Both the position numbers and the translations under genes were made by a program. Positions 6,451-11,961 of a DNA stretch of 12,057 bases are shown piece by piece. The stretch's first letter is position 1; each line of letters starts with the position of its first letter. The DNA is from Candidatus Wolfebacteria bacterium GWA1_42_9 (GTDB lineage: Bacteria; Patescibacteriota; Minisyncoccia; UBA6257; JAGOQP01), in NCBI GenBank assembly GCA_001793775.1, contig MGIN01000007.1, forward strand, positions 10,746 through 22,802, written 5' to 3'. Below the pieces are notes generated by a model. It was not told where the DNA came from, searched no databases, and was given only the letters and a program-made list of their open reading frames with translations.

Positions 6451-6790
6451 AGATTACATCATTGATTGCAAAGATAAAAGATTTGGCAGAATAGCTTCGG
6501 AAATTGCCGTTATTTTGCAGGGGAAGAAGAACCCCGGCTGGGAACCGCGCTTGGCAGGAGACGACCGGGTAATCGTTAAGAACGTGAAACAGCTTTCTTT
6601 TAGCGGAAATAAGGCCAGCCAGAAAATTTACTACTCCCACACTACCCAAATCGGTCACTTAAAAGAGAGAAAACTAAAGAATGTTTTAGAGAAACACGGT
6701 TCTCAATATGTCTTAAAAAAAGCAGTACTCAATATGCTTCCTAAGAATAAATTACGAGCCAAGAGAATAAGGAGATTAATATTTGAATGA
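6446..6790 (+). CDS. rplM: 50S ribosomal protein L13 (short form)
   Basis: L13 is an early-assembling large-subunit protein. Conserved features are YIIDCKDKRFGRIASEIA (4-21, matching the usual W-x-x-D-A-x-x-x-x-L-G-R-L start), the SFSGNKASQKIYYSHTTQIG segment (51-70) and the A-V-x-x-M-L-P-K-N-K-L-R motif (93-104). At 114 residues it lacks about 12 residues at the N-terminus and the C-terminal tail of the E. coli protein (142 aa). Short L13 proteins are common in Patescibacteria. The next gene is rpsI, the standard L13-S9 pair. Its stop is the only TGA in the window. The start codon lies within a predicted helix (see the leader entry). Confidence 0.95.
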   Translation: MADYIIDCKDKRFGRIASEIAVILQGKKNPGWEPRLAGDDRVIVKNVKQLSFSGNKASQKIYYSHTTQIGHLKERKLKNVLEKHGSQYVLKKAVLNMLPKNKLRAKRIRRLIFE

Positions 6791-6793
6791 TAT

Positions 6794-6930
6794 AATGCGA
6801 AACAGCGAAATATTATATGCGAATGCTGCGAAAAAGACGGGTAATGAATAAGTTTTGCATAATTAACATAATTAATTTGCCCACCCGCCTGAGTTTGTCT
6901 CAGGCAAAGTCGGGCAGGTGATTTCGTATT
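6794..6930 (+). repeat. composite palindrome in the rplM-rpsI gap
   Basis: The outer arm AATGCGAAA (6794-6802) pairs with TTTCGTATT (6922-6930), 9 bp with one G-T. An inner hairpin joins ATGCGAA (6817-6823) to TTTGCAT (6854-6860). AATTAA/TTAATT forms a small third helix just after. A GC-rich hairpin (6884-6914) sits inside the outer pair. The element starts 3 nt after the rplM stop and ends 8 nt before the rpsI ATG. Confidence 0.6.
6884..6914 (+). repeat. GC-rich hairpin repeat inserted in the palindrome
   Basis: GCCTGAG (6887-6893) and CTCAGGC (6899-6905) form a perfect 7-bp stem around TTTGT, flanked by CCCG (6884-6887) and CGGG (6911-6914). It is GC-rich against very AT-rich surroundings. 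From general familiarity, units of this kind are dispersed through Patescibacteria genomes and look like small non-autonomous palindromic repeats. Confidence 0.6.
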
Positions 6931-6938
6931 GTAATTAT

Positions 6939-7409
6939 ATGGAAAAGAAAAAAACTACACATAAAAAAACAGTTGTCGCTTCAAAACCAGAAGAAGATAC
7001 TCGCAGATACATTGAAGCGGTTGGCAGAAGAAAAACATCAACTGCGCGAGTGAGAATTTTTGAAAAATCCGAAGCTGGCAAGGAAAAGCACGAGGGTTTT
7101 TTTATAAATGGAAAACCTTTGGAAAAGTATTTCCCTATGCCTGCCTACCAGTCAGAGGCGACGGCCCCTTTGGAAAAAATTGGTCTTTTGGATAAGTTTT
7201 CGGTGGTAATTAAAGTGAACGGTGGGGGCATTTCTTCCCAGGCAGGAGCTGTTCGCCACGGGATTTCCCGGGCCTTGATTAAATTCAACGCCGATTGGAA
7301 GAAAAAATTGAGAAGTTTTGGATTTATTACCAGAGATGCTCGGATGGTGGAGAGGAAGAAGTACGGATTGAAAAAAGCGAGAAAAGCTCCTCAGTGGAGC
7401 AAGCGTTAG
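6939..7409 (+). CDS. rpsI: 30S ribosomal protein S9
   Basis: S9 belongs to the 30S head; its C-terminal tail reaches the P-site tRNA. The core begins at YIEAVGRRKTSTARVR (about 24-39). The AGAVRHGISRAL segment and the tail RKKYGLKKARKAPQWSKR, with the invariant final S-K-R, are present. Length 156 with the ATG at 6939; about 23 lysine/threonine-rich residues precede the core. A GTG at 6918 would add seven residues, but it lies inside the palindrome arm and adds nothing conserved, so ATG is preferred. Follows rplM, as in most bacteria. Confidence 0.96.
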   Translation: MEKKKTTHKKTVVASKPEEDTRRYIEAVGRRKTSTARVRIFEKSEAGKEKHEGFFINGKPLEKYFPMPAYQSEATAPLEKIGLLDKFSVVIKVNGGGISSQAGAVRHGISRALIKFNADWKKKLRSFGFITRDARMVERKKYGLKKARKAPQWSKR

Positions 7410-7417
7410 AATCTAGG

Positions 7418-7474
7418 TCTTTAATCCTTGACTTTGATATTGTACCGGCTTGTCTGTTGGTCAAGGATTAGAGA
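7418..7474 (+). repeat. 15-bp inverted repeat after rpsI
   Basis: TCTTTAATCCTTGAC (7418-7432) pairs along its whole length with GTCAAGGATTAGAGA (7460-7474), with one G-T pair and a 27-nt loop. It lies 9 nt after the rpsI stop and 23 nt before the next ATG. Only three T follow the stem, so termination is possible but weak. It may belong to the hairpins that fill the other gaps. Confidence 0.55.
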
Positions 7475-7497
7475 TTTAAAATTGACAACAACTTCAC

Positions 7498-7908
7498 ATG
7501 GAGATTTCTCTAAAATCGGTCGTTGCTTTCCTTGTTGTTATAGCGCTTGTCTACATTCCGACCCTTATTTTTAGGTGGCATCTTGATTATTCTTGGATTG
7601 ATGCTCTTCTTCACTTCCTAGGCGGAGCTTGGGCAGCTTTTCTTTTCTTTTTCCTTTTTCACAACATGTTCGTTCCGGAGATTGCCGGACATCAATGGGA
7701 AAAGATAAGAATCCTGATCTTGGCTGTTTCTTTTGCCGCTCTTTTGGGAGTCTTTTGGGAATTTCACGAATTTATTTTAAGTCAGTATTTTTTTTGGTAT
7801 CTTCAGCAAAGTATCACTGATACTATGGGGGATTTTCTGATGGATATTTTGGGGGCTCTCTGTTTGAGTCTCTGGCTTCTCTTTACTCGGAAAAGTTTAA
7901 GCCGATAG
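7498..7908 (+). CDS. four-helix membrane protein, YjdF/VanZ-like, function unknown
   Basis: The 136-residue product has four predicted membrane helices (about 7-26, 36-57, 70-90, 109-129). Polar residues sit inside or next to helices: D35 and H39 (DALLHFLGG), E88-H90-E91 (WEFHEF), and D108-T-M-G-D112 with D116 (DTMGDFLMDILGA). This D/H/E pattern recalls the DUF2238/YjdF and VanZ-like small integral membrane families; the assignment is inference, and no enzymatic activity can be claimed. Acidic residues near the membrane surface could bind a metal. The gene overlaps the convergent PEGA gene by 26 nt. ATG start with no Shine-Dalgarno. Confidence 0.8.
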   Translation: MEISLKSVVAFLVVIALVYIPTLIFRWHLDYSWIDALLHFLGGAWAAFLFFFLFHNMFVPEIAGHQWEKIRILILAVSFAALLGVFWEFHEFILSQYFFWYLQQSITDTMGDFLMDILGALCLSLWLLFTRKSLSR

Positions 7909-9151
7909 CCTTCAAGGACGAGTTTTCAATAAAATAAATCTTATTTTCTTTGGGGGAGTAAAGAACGCTCCCTTTTTTGTCGCCGATAAAAAACTGGTTA
8001 TTCGGTTCGTGCCTGGTCAGTTCTGCCAGATAGATTTGTTTGGGATAGACGACAATAAAATGAGAAGAATCATCGGAGAAAAATATTTTTTCTATTTTTA
8101 AGGCGTCGGTAATTTTTACCCTGAGAGAATTATTTTTGAACGTTTCTAAAGAAATAATATCGTCGCTGAGAAGATAGACAAACACCTTGCCGTCTTTGTC
8201 CTGAAAAACAATTTTAGCGTTGTCGGGAGAAAACGACGCCTGTTTGGCCGAGTGGGCGATTTGGAGGAAAGTTCTATCGGAAAATTTATAGAGCCAAAGA
8301 GCACCGTTTTCAAAAAGCAGGGCCAGCAAGTCGGAAGAAGTCTTTAGATCAGCTACCTTATTTTCGGCTGCAAGCTTTTCTTGGGTAATTGATTTATTGA
8401 GAACCAAATCATAAATAACTATTTCTCTTGCAGTAACGGTTGTTTTGCCCTTCTGAATTTTGACAGCGTAAAGATTTTTGTCGGTAAAGGTAAAATTTTC
8501 TATTTCTCCTTCAATCAGGGGGCTGGCTTTTTGCTGTTTTAGATCCACGCCGTAAATTCCCTTGCTGGTCTGAACGATAAATTTATCCGTTTCTCCGGGG
8601 AAAAAATTGATTCGGGTTATTTTGAGCTTTAAAAAAGAAGCTATTTTTGATGTCAGGTTAGAAGCGACGGTGTTGGCTGGGTAAAGATAAAATATGTTTT
8701 TGGTCGTGTCTTGAGTGATTGTTTCCCGGGTGGGGAGTCTGTCAACAAGCAAATCTCCCTTAATCTCTTCCAAGGCATTCTCTTTCTCTATTTTTTGGGG
8801 AACAAGAAGAGCATTTAAGATTCTAATTACTTGGGAAGGGAAAACTTCCACATTTTTTTCATAATCATAAAAACCGTCCTTTTTTAAAATCAGGCGGTAT
8901 TTTTTGGGAAGAACGTCGGAAAGAAGCGTTCCTTTTTGAAGAATCCCGGAATTATTCCGGTATTCTTTCTGGTTAAGAAAAATTTGCACATCTCGAGGAC
9001 TAGTTTCAACATAAATTGCCCCCGTTTTCTGGATTTTAAAAGAGGATAAGTCTATTCTAAATCCCTGAGAATAATAAACAACTCCTGTTCCGACAGCCAG
9101 AAAAACAAAGACAAAAAAGATAAAAAGTTTCCTTCTAAAAGAAATGGACAT
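7883..9151 (-). CDS. PEGA-domain envelope protein with beta-propeller-like C-terminus
   Basis: A 422-residue product. The N-terminus has a basic stretch and one transmembrane segment or uncleaved signal anchor (about 8-27). A PEGA domain follows (about 44-105, TGAIYVETSPRDVQIFLN then LLSDVLPKKYRLILKKDGF). The remaining 300 residues form repeated short strands such as SFSPDNAKIVFQDKDGKVFVY, resembling WD40/TolB-like propeller blades. PEGA domains are found in surface and S-layer-associated proteins, so an extracytoplasmic binding role is likely; the ligand is unknown. The frame continues upstream to 9205, but those 18 residues are translated from an AT-rich dispersed repeat, so the ATG at 9151 is chosen. 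Its 3' end overlaps the opposite gene by 26 nt. Confidence 0.85.
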   Translation of the reverse strand: MSISFRRKLFIFFVFVFLAVGTGVVYYSQGFRIDLSSFKIQKTGAIYVETSPRDVQIFLNQKEYRNNSGILQKGTLLSDVLPKKYRLILKKDGFYDYEKNVEVFPSQVIRILNALLVPQKIEKENALEEIKGDLLVDRLPTRETITQDTTKNIFYLYPANTVASNLTSKIASFLKLKITRINFFPGETDKFIVQTSKGIYGVDLKQQKASPLIEGEIENFTFTDKNLYAVKIQKGKTTVTAREIVIYDLVLNKSITQEKLAAENKVADLKTSSDLLALLFENGALWLYKFSDRTFLQIAHSAKQASFSPDNAKIVFQDKDGKVFVYLLSDDIISLETFKNNSLRVKITDALKIEKIFFSDDSSHFIVVYPKQIYLAELTRHEPNNQFFIGDKKGSVLYSPKENKIYFIENSSLKAIGLNFSE

Positions 9152-9156
9152 GTTTA

Positions 9157-9186
9157 AAAATAAGAATTTTAAAATCCAAATGTCAA
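9157..9186 (-). promoter_or_regulatory. candidate minus-strand promoter for the PEGA gene
   Basis: On the minus strand TTGACA (9186-9181) is followed after 18 nt by TATTTT (9162-9157). The predicted start falls at about 9150, on the ATG itself, so the transcript would be leaderless. The -35 box is perfect but the -10 is weak, and the whole lies in a repeat-like stretch. Confidence 0.35.
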
Positions 9187-9253
9187 AATCCAAATAACTA
9201 ATCAATGACTAAATGACCGAAATCTGAAAAACTTGGAAATTTGGGTTTTGGAT
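9159..9253 (+). repeat. AT-rich degenerate repeat tract
   Basis: The stretch contains near-duplicate units: AAATCCAAAT twice (9171-9195 region), then ACTAATCAATGACTAAATGACC, then GGAAATTTGGGTTTTGGATTT. A similar GGAATTTGGGATTTG follows the GC-rich block at 9364. Tracts of this composition are familiar from Patescibacteria intergenic DNA. No gene was found in it; the reading frames that cross it are artefacts. Confidence 0.5.
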
Positions 9254-9367
9254 TTCCTGCCTGCCCTGTCTACCGGCAGGCAGGCGGCAGGCAGGGATTT
9301 GATATTGAATATTTGCTTGCGGGCCGGCCCGCTTCGCTGGAGCTTCAGCCAGGTGAGCAGGCAGGAA
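9254..9367 (+). repeat. cluster of GC-rich nested palindromes
   Basis: TTCCTGCCTGC (9254-9264) and GCAGGCAGGAA (9357-9367) form a perfect 11-bp outer inverted repeat. Inside are CCTGCCTGCC (9256-9265) with GGCAGGCAGG (9275-9284), a further GGCAGGCAGGG copy (9286-9296), the perfect palindrome GCGGGCCGGCCCGC (9319-9332), and CTGG/CCAG near 9337-9352. The GC content contrasts sharply with both flanks. This is the REP-like repeat type that yields the spurious PAGRQG peptides often seen in Patescibacteria annotations. Confidence 0.7.
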
Positions 9368-9383
9368 TTTGGGATTTGACGAT

Positions 9384-9411
9384 TTTACATCTATCTGTTT
9401 TCGGATATAAT
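9384..9411 (+). promoter_or_regulatory. sigma70-type promoter of murA
   Basis: TTTACA (9384-9389), a 16-nt spacer and a perfect TATAAT (9406-9411). The predicted start is near 9418, about 20 nt before the murA ATG, leaving a short leader without a Shine-Dalgarno. Confidence 0.65.
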
Positions 9412-9437
9412 CTAAGTATATAACAATCTTTACTCTA

Positions 9438-10700
9438 ATGTCTAAGTTTTTAATGGAGGGAGGAAAAAAACTAACAGGGGAAGTAACTGTTGGAGGAGCA
9501 AAAAACGCCGCTTTAAAAATAATTTCGGCGTCGCTTTTAGCCGCCTCTCCTTGTGTTATCAAAAACGTTCCCCGAATCAGCGACATTGAAAAGCTTCTCG
9601 GGATGCTTTCGGGAATTGGAGCATCTCTAAAGTTTGATGGAAGCAGTGTTCTGGTAGACACAAAAAACGTTAATTCATCCCATCCCAACGAACAGGAGAT
9701 GAAAAAATTAAGAGGGTCGATTATTCTCATCGGTCCTCTTCTGGCCAGGTTCGGAAAAGCTATTTTCAGCCAGCCGGGAGGGTGTCTTATCGGAACCAGG
9801 CCAATCGACGACCACCTGGATGTTTTTGAACAAATGGGGGTAAAAATTGAATATAAAGATGAGAGGTTCTATCTTTCCGGAAAACCCAAAGCCGGCCACA
9901 TTGTTCTAAAGAAAATGAGCGTTACGGCAACTGAAAATGCCATAATGGCGGCGGTTTTTTCAGAAGGGGCGACCAAGATTCATGTTGCCGCCGCCGAGCC
10001 GGAAATAAAAGATCTGGCTGATTTTTTGAATAAAATGGGGGCTCGAATCAAAGGAGCAGGCACCCATGAAATAGAAGTTGAGGGAGTGACTCGGCTCAAA
10101 GGTGCCGAGTACGAAATTTTACCTGACAGGATTGAAGCCGGAACCTATATTATCGCCGGTATTTTGACCAATTCCGAAATTACTGTCGGTCCGGTAAATT
10201 CTTGCCACTCCGATCTTTTTTTCAAAAAGCTGAAAGACGTCGGAGCAGAGTTTGAGATAGTAAAGAAAGACGGCAAGGAATACGTGAAAACTTTAAAACA
10301 CGGTAAACTCATTGCCCGGGACATAGACCCAAGACCTTACCCCGGCTTTCCCACTGACCTCCAGCCGCAATATGCCGTCCTGATGACTCAAGCGGAGGGG
10401 AGAACGGAAATATTTGACACGATGTTTGAGGGAAGATTTCGCTATCTTGAAGAACTGAAACTGATGAAGGCTGACGTCGATATTCTCAACCCCAACAGGG
10501 TTGTTATTGAAGGACCAACCGAACTGAAAGGAGCGGAAGTTTCCAGTTTAGATATTAGAGGGGGTGCGGCGGTAGTTTTAGCTGGTTTGATAGCCAGAGG
10601 AGAGACCGTTATCAACAACATTGAATTTATAGACAGAGGTTATGAAAATATGGACGGCCGACTGAGAAGTTTGGGGGCAGAGATTAAGAGGATAAATTAG
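9438..10700 (+). CDS. murA: UDP-N-acetylglucosamine 1-carboxyvinyltransferase
   Basis: MurA transfers enolpyruvate from PEP to UDP-GlcNAc, the first committed step of peptidoglycan synthesis, in the cytoplasm. At 420 residues it matches the family length. Key sites: GGAKNAAL with Lys22 and Asn23; the active-site loop QPGGCLIGTRP with Cys116, the residue targeted by fosfomycin and replaced by Asp in some resistant lineages; YPGFPTDLQPQ with Asp307 as catalytic base; FEGRFRY and the late RGGAA arginine. Both inverted alpha/beta domains are complete. It has its own promoter and is followed 135 nt later by mreB, which fits a wall-synthesis neighbourhood. The ATG at 9438 aligns with the usual M-x-K-x-x-x-E-G-G start. 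Confidence 0.97.
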   Translation: MSKFLMEGGKKLTGEVTVGGAKNAALKIISASLLAASPCVIKNVPRISDIEKLLGMLSGIGASLKFDGSSVLVDTKNVNSSHPNEQEMKKLRGSIILIGPLLARFGKAIFSQPGGCLIGTRPIDDHLDVFEQMGVKIEYKDERFYLSGKPKAGHIVLKKMSVTATENAIMAAVFSEGATKIHVAAAEPEIKDLADFLNKMGARIKGAGTHEIEVEGVTRLKGAEYEILPDRIEAGTYIIAGILTNSEITVGPVNSCHSDLFFKKLKDVGAEFEIVKKDGKEYVKTLKHGKLIARDIDPRPYPGFPTDLQPQYAVLMTQAEGRTEIFDTMFEGRFRYLEELKLMKADVDILNPNRVVIEGPTELKGAEVSSLDIRGGAAVVLAGLIARGETVINNIEFIDRGYENMDGRLRSLGAEIKRIN

Positions 10701-10701
10701 T

Positions 10702-10730
10702 TTGCATATTTTTTGTGAAAGAATTAGTAT
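10702..10730 (+). promoter_or_regulatory. candidate promoter of mreB
   Basis: TTGCAT (10702-10707) and TAGTAT (10725-10730) are 17 nt apart just after the murA stop. The start would be near 10737, giving a leader of about 100 nt that includes both hairpins before mreB. The boxes are imperfect, and read-through from murA is equally possible. Confidence 0.35.
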
Positions 10731-10754
10731 AAAAACGTTTCTGCAAGAATTGTC

Positions 10755-10835
10755 CACCTCGCCCTTGCGGTAAGAGCGGGATGCTCAAATTTTTAGACAA
10801 ATTTCAATAAGAATTTAAATTTACAAAAATTTGGC
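10755..10835 (+). promoter_or_regulatory. two-hairpin leader abutting the mreB start
   Basis: Hairpin 1: CACCTCGC (10755-10762) pairs with GCGGGATG (10776-10783) with one mismatch and one G-T, extended by CTT/AAG around loop GCGGT. Hairpin 2: GC-(T)-CAAATTTTT (10783-10794, bulged T10785) pairs with AAAAATTTGGC (10825-10835), 11 bp, ending at the base before the ATG. The shared bases GG-A-TGCTCA and the terminal TGGC match the rpsL and rplM leaders. Confidence 0.55.
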
Positions 10836-11846
10836 ATGTTAACGACTAAGATCGGAATAGACCTGGGGACGGTCAATACAGTGGTCTTTGTTCCCCAAAA
10901 AGGATTTGTTATCAATGAGCCGACGATGGTTGCTTTGGAACTTCCCGAAAACAGGGTGATTGCTGTAGGAAAAGAAGCCAAAGAAATGCTGGGCAAAACC
11001 CCCTCCGACATCATTGCTTATAAACCTCTCAAGGACGGAGTGATTGCCGATTATTATATTACCAAAGCTCTGTTAAGGTATTTTATCCAAAAGGCAATCG
11101 GACCCTTTAATTTATTGATTAAACCGGATGTGGTCATTTCCGTGCCGGCCGGTATTACTCAAACAGAAAGAAGGGCGGTTATAAACGCGGCGGTTGAAGC
11201 CGGAGCCAAGAATGCCTATGTAGTCAAGGAACCGATTTTAGCGGCTCTGGGAGCGGGTATTCCCATTAACTCTCATTCGGGGAATATGATCGTTAATATC
11301 GGCGGAGGAGCTTTCGAAGTAGCGGTCGTTTCTTTGGGAGGAATTGTTTCCTGGGCTTCTTTGCGAATTGCCGGAAACCGTTTTGACCAGGCTATCGCCG
11401 ATTATGTCAAAAAGAAATACGGCCTCTATATCGGTGAACAGACGGCGGAGAACGTTAAAATCGCTGTCAGTTCGGCCATTGCCACCCGTTCCAAAAAAGA
11501 GCATCAAATCAGGGGCCGGGATATGACCAGTGGCCTTCCCAAAGACATTCTTTTAAGCTCTAATGAAATTGCCGAAGCTCTTCATCCGTATCTGGTGGAA
11601 ACCGCTTCGGCCATTCAGGAGGTTTTTAATCAAACTCCTCCGGAGCTGGTAGCTGATATTATGGAAAAGGGGATTATTCTTTCGGGAGGAGGGGCTTATA
11701 TAGATAATTTGCCGGCTTTCTTCAAGAGAGCTCTGGGAGTAAGCGCTTATGTTGCCGAAGAACCTCTTTTCTGCGTTGCCAAAGGCACAGGTTTGATTCT
11801 GAGCCATTTGGATGTTTATAAGAGAACACTCCTAAGCAAGCTCTAA
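10836..11846 (+). CDS. mreB: MreB-like actin homologue with altered phosphate-2 loop
   Basis: MreB polymerises on the membrane and directs lateral wall synthesis. The 336-residue protein aligns over its whole length: phosphate-1 IGIDLGTVNT (6-15), EPTMVA (28-33), YKPLKDGVIADY (62-73), ISVPAGITQTERRAV (101-115), KEPILAALGAGIPI (131-144, Glu132 being the expected catalytic Glu), IAGNRFDQAI, GEQTAENVK, RGRDMTSGLPK, TPPELVADIMEKGIILSGGGA (adenosine site). The phosphate-2 motif reads IVNIGGGAFEVAV (152-164) where MreB normally has DIGGGTTEVAV: the Asp is Asn154 and the two Thr are Ala-Phe. This may mean weakened ATP hydrolysis or a specialised paralogue. It lies downstream of murA. Confidence 0.93.
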   Translation: MLTTKIGIDLGTVNTVVFVPQKGFVINEPTMVALELPENRVIAVGKEAKEMLGKTPSDIIAYKPLKDGVIADYYITKALLRYFIQKAIGPFNLLIKPDVVISVPAGITQTERRAVINAAVEAGAKNAYVVKEPILAALGAGIPINSHSGNMIVNIGGGAFEVAVVSLGGIVSWASLRIAGNRFDQAIADYVKKKYGLYIGEQTAENVKIAVSSAIATRSKKEHQIRGRDMTSGLPKDILLSSNEIAEALHPYLVETASAIQEVFNQTPPELVADIMEKGIILSGGGAYIDNLPAFFKRALGVSAYVAEEPLFCVAKGTGLILSHLDVYKRTLLSKL

Positions 11847-11850
11847 TCAG

Positions 11851-11954
11851 CGACACCAACACGCGAATGCACTCGAACCTACGAATTTTTAGTATCATGA
11901 ACCCTACGGGGACGGTTTAAGAAAATCGTACGTGTCCATTTGTAATCGGTGTCG
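11851..11954 (+). repeat. multi-tier palindrome between mreB and the delta' gene
   Basis: Outer CGACACC (11851-11857) pairs with GGTGTCG (11948-11954), middle CGAATG (11864-11869) with CATTTG (11937-11942), and inner TACGA (11880-11884) with TCGTA (11926-11930), followed by TTTT/AAAA. It starts 4 nt after the mreB stop and ends 7 nt before the next ATG, as in the other gaps. Confidence 0.55.
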
Positions 11955-11961
11955 GTTAAAT

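Noticed and set aside
6788..6844. UGA read as glycine (as in Gracilibacteria), which would extend L13 past 6790.
   Set aside because: L13 already ends at a sensible length for Patescibacteria, the extension would run through the palindrome, and no in-frame UGA occurs in other genes.
6918..6938. GTG at 6918 as rpsI start.
   Set aside because: Lies in the palindrome arm, adds only MISYCNY and gives no conserved residues; the ATG at 6939 is better.
9152..9205. Upstream start at 9205 for the PEGA protein.
   Set aside because: The extra 18 residues are coded by the AT-rich repeat tract; the basic residues and membrane anchor typical of the family begin at the ATG at 9151.
9254..9367. Repeat cluster considered as a CRISPR array.
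   Set aside because: Units are palindromic and irregularly spaced, with no constant repeat-spacer period and no cas genes.
9209..9730. Minus-strand frame with a PAGRQGRQ peptide, and a plus-strand frame at 9241-9423.
   Set aside because: Both are translations of the GC-rich palindromic repeats, and the first also runs antisense into murA. No domain or conserved pattern.
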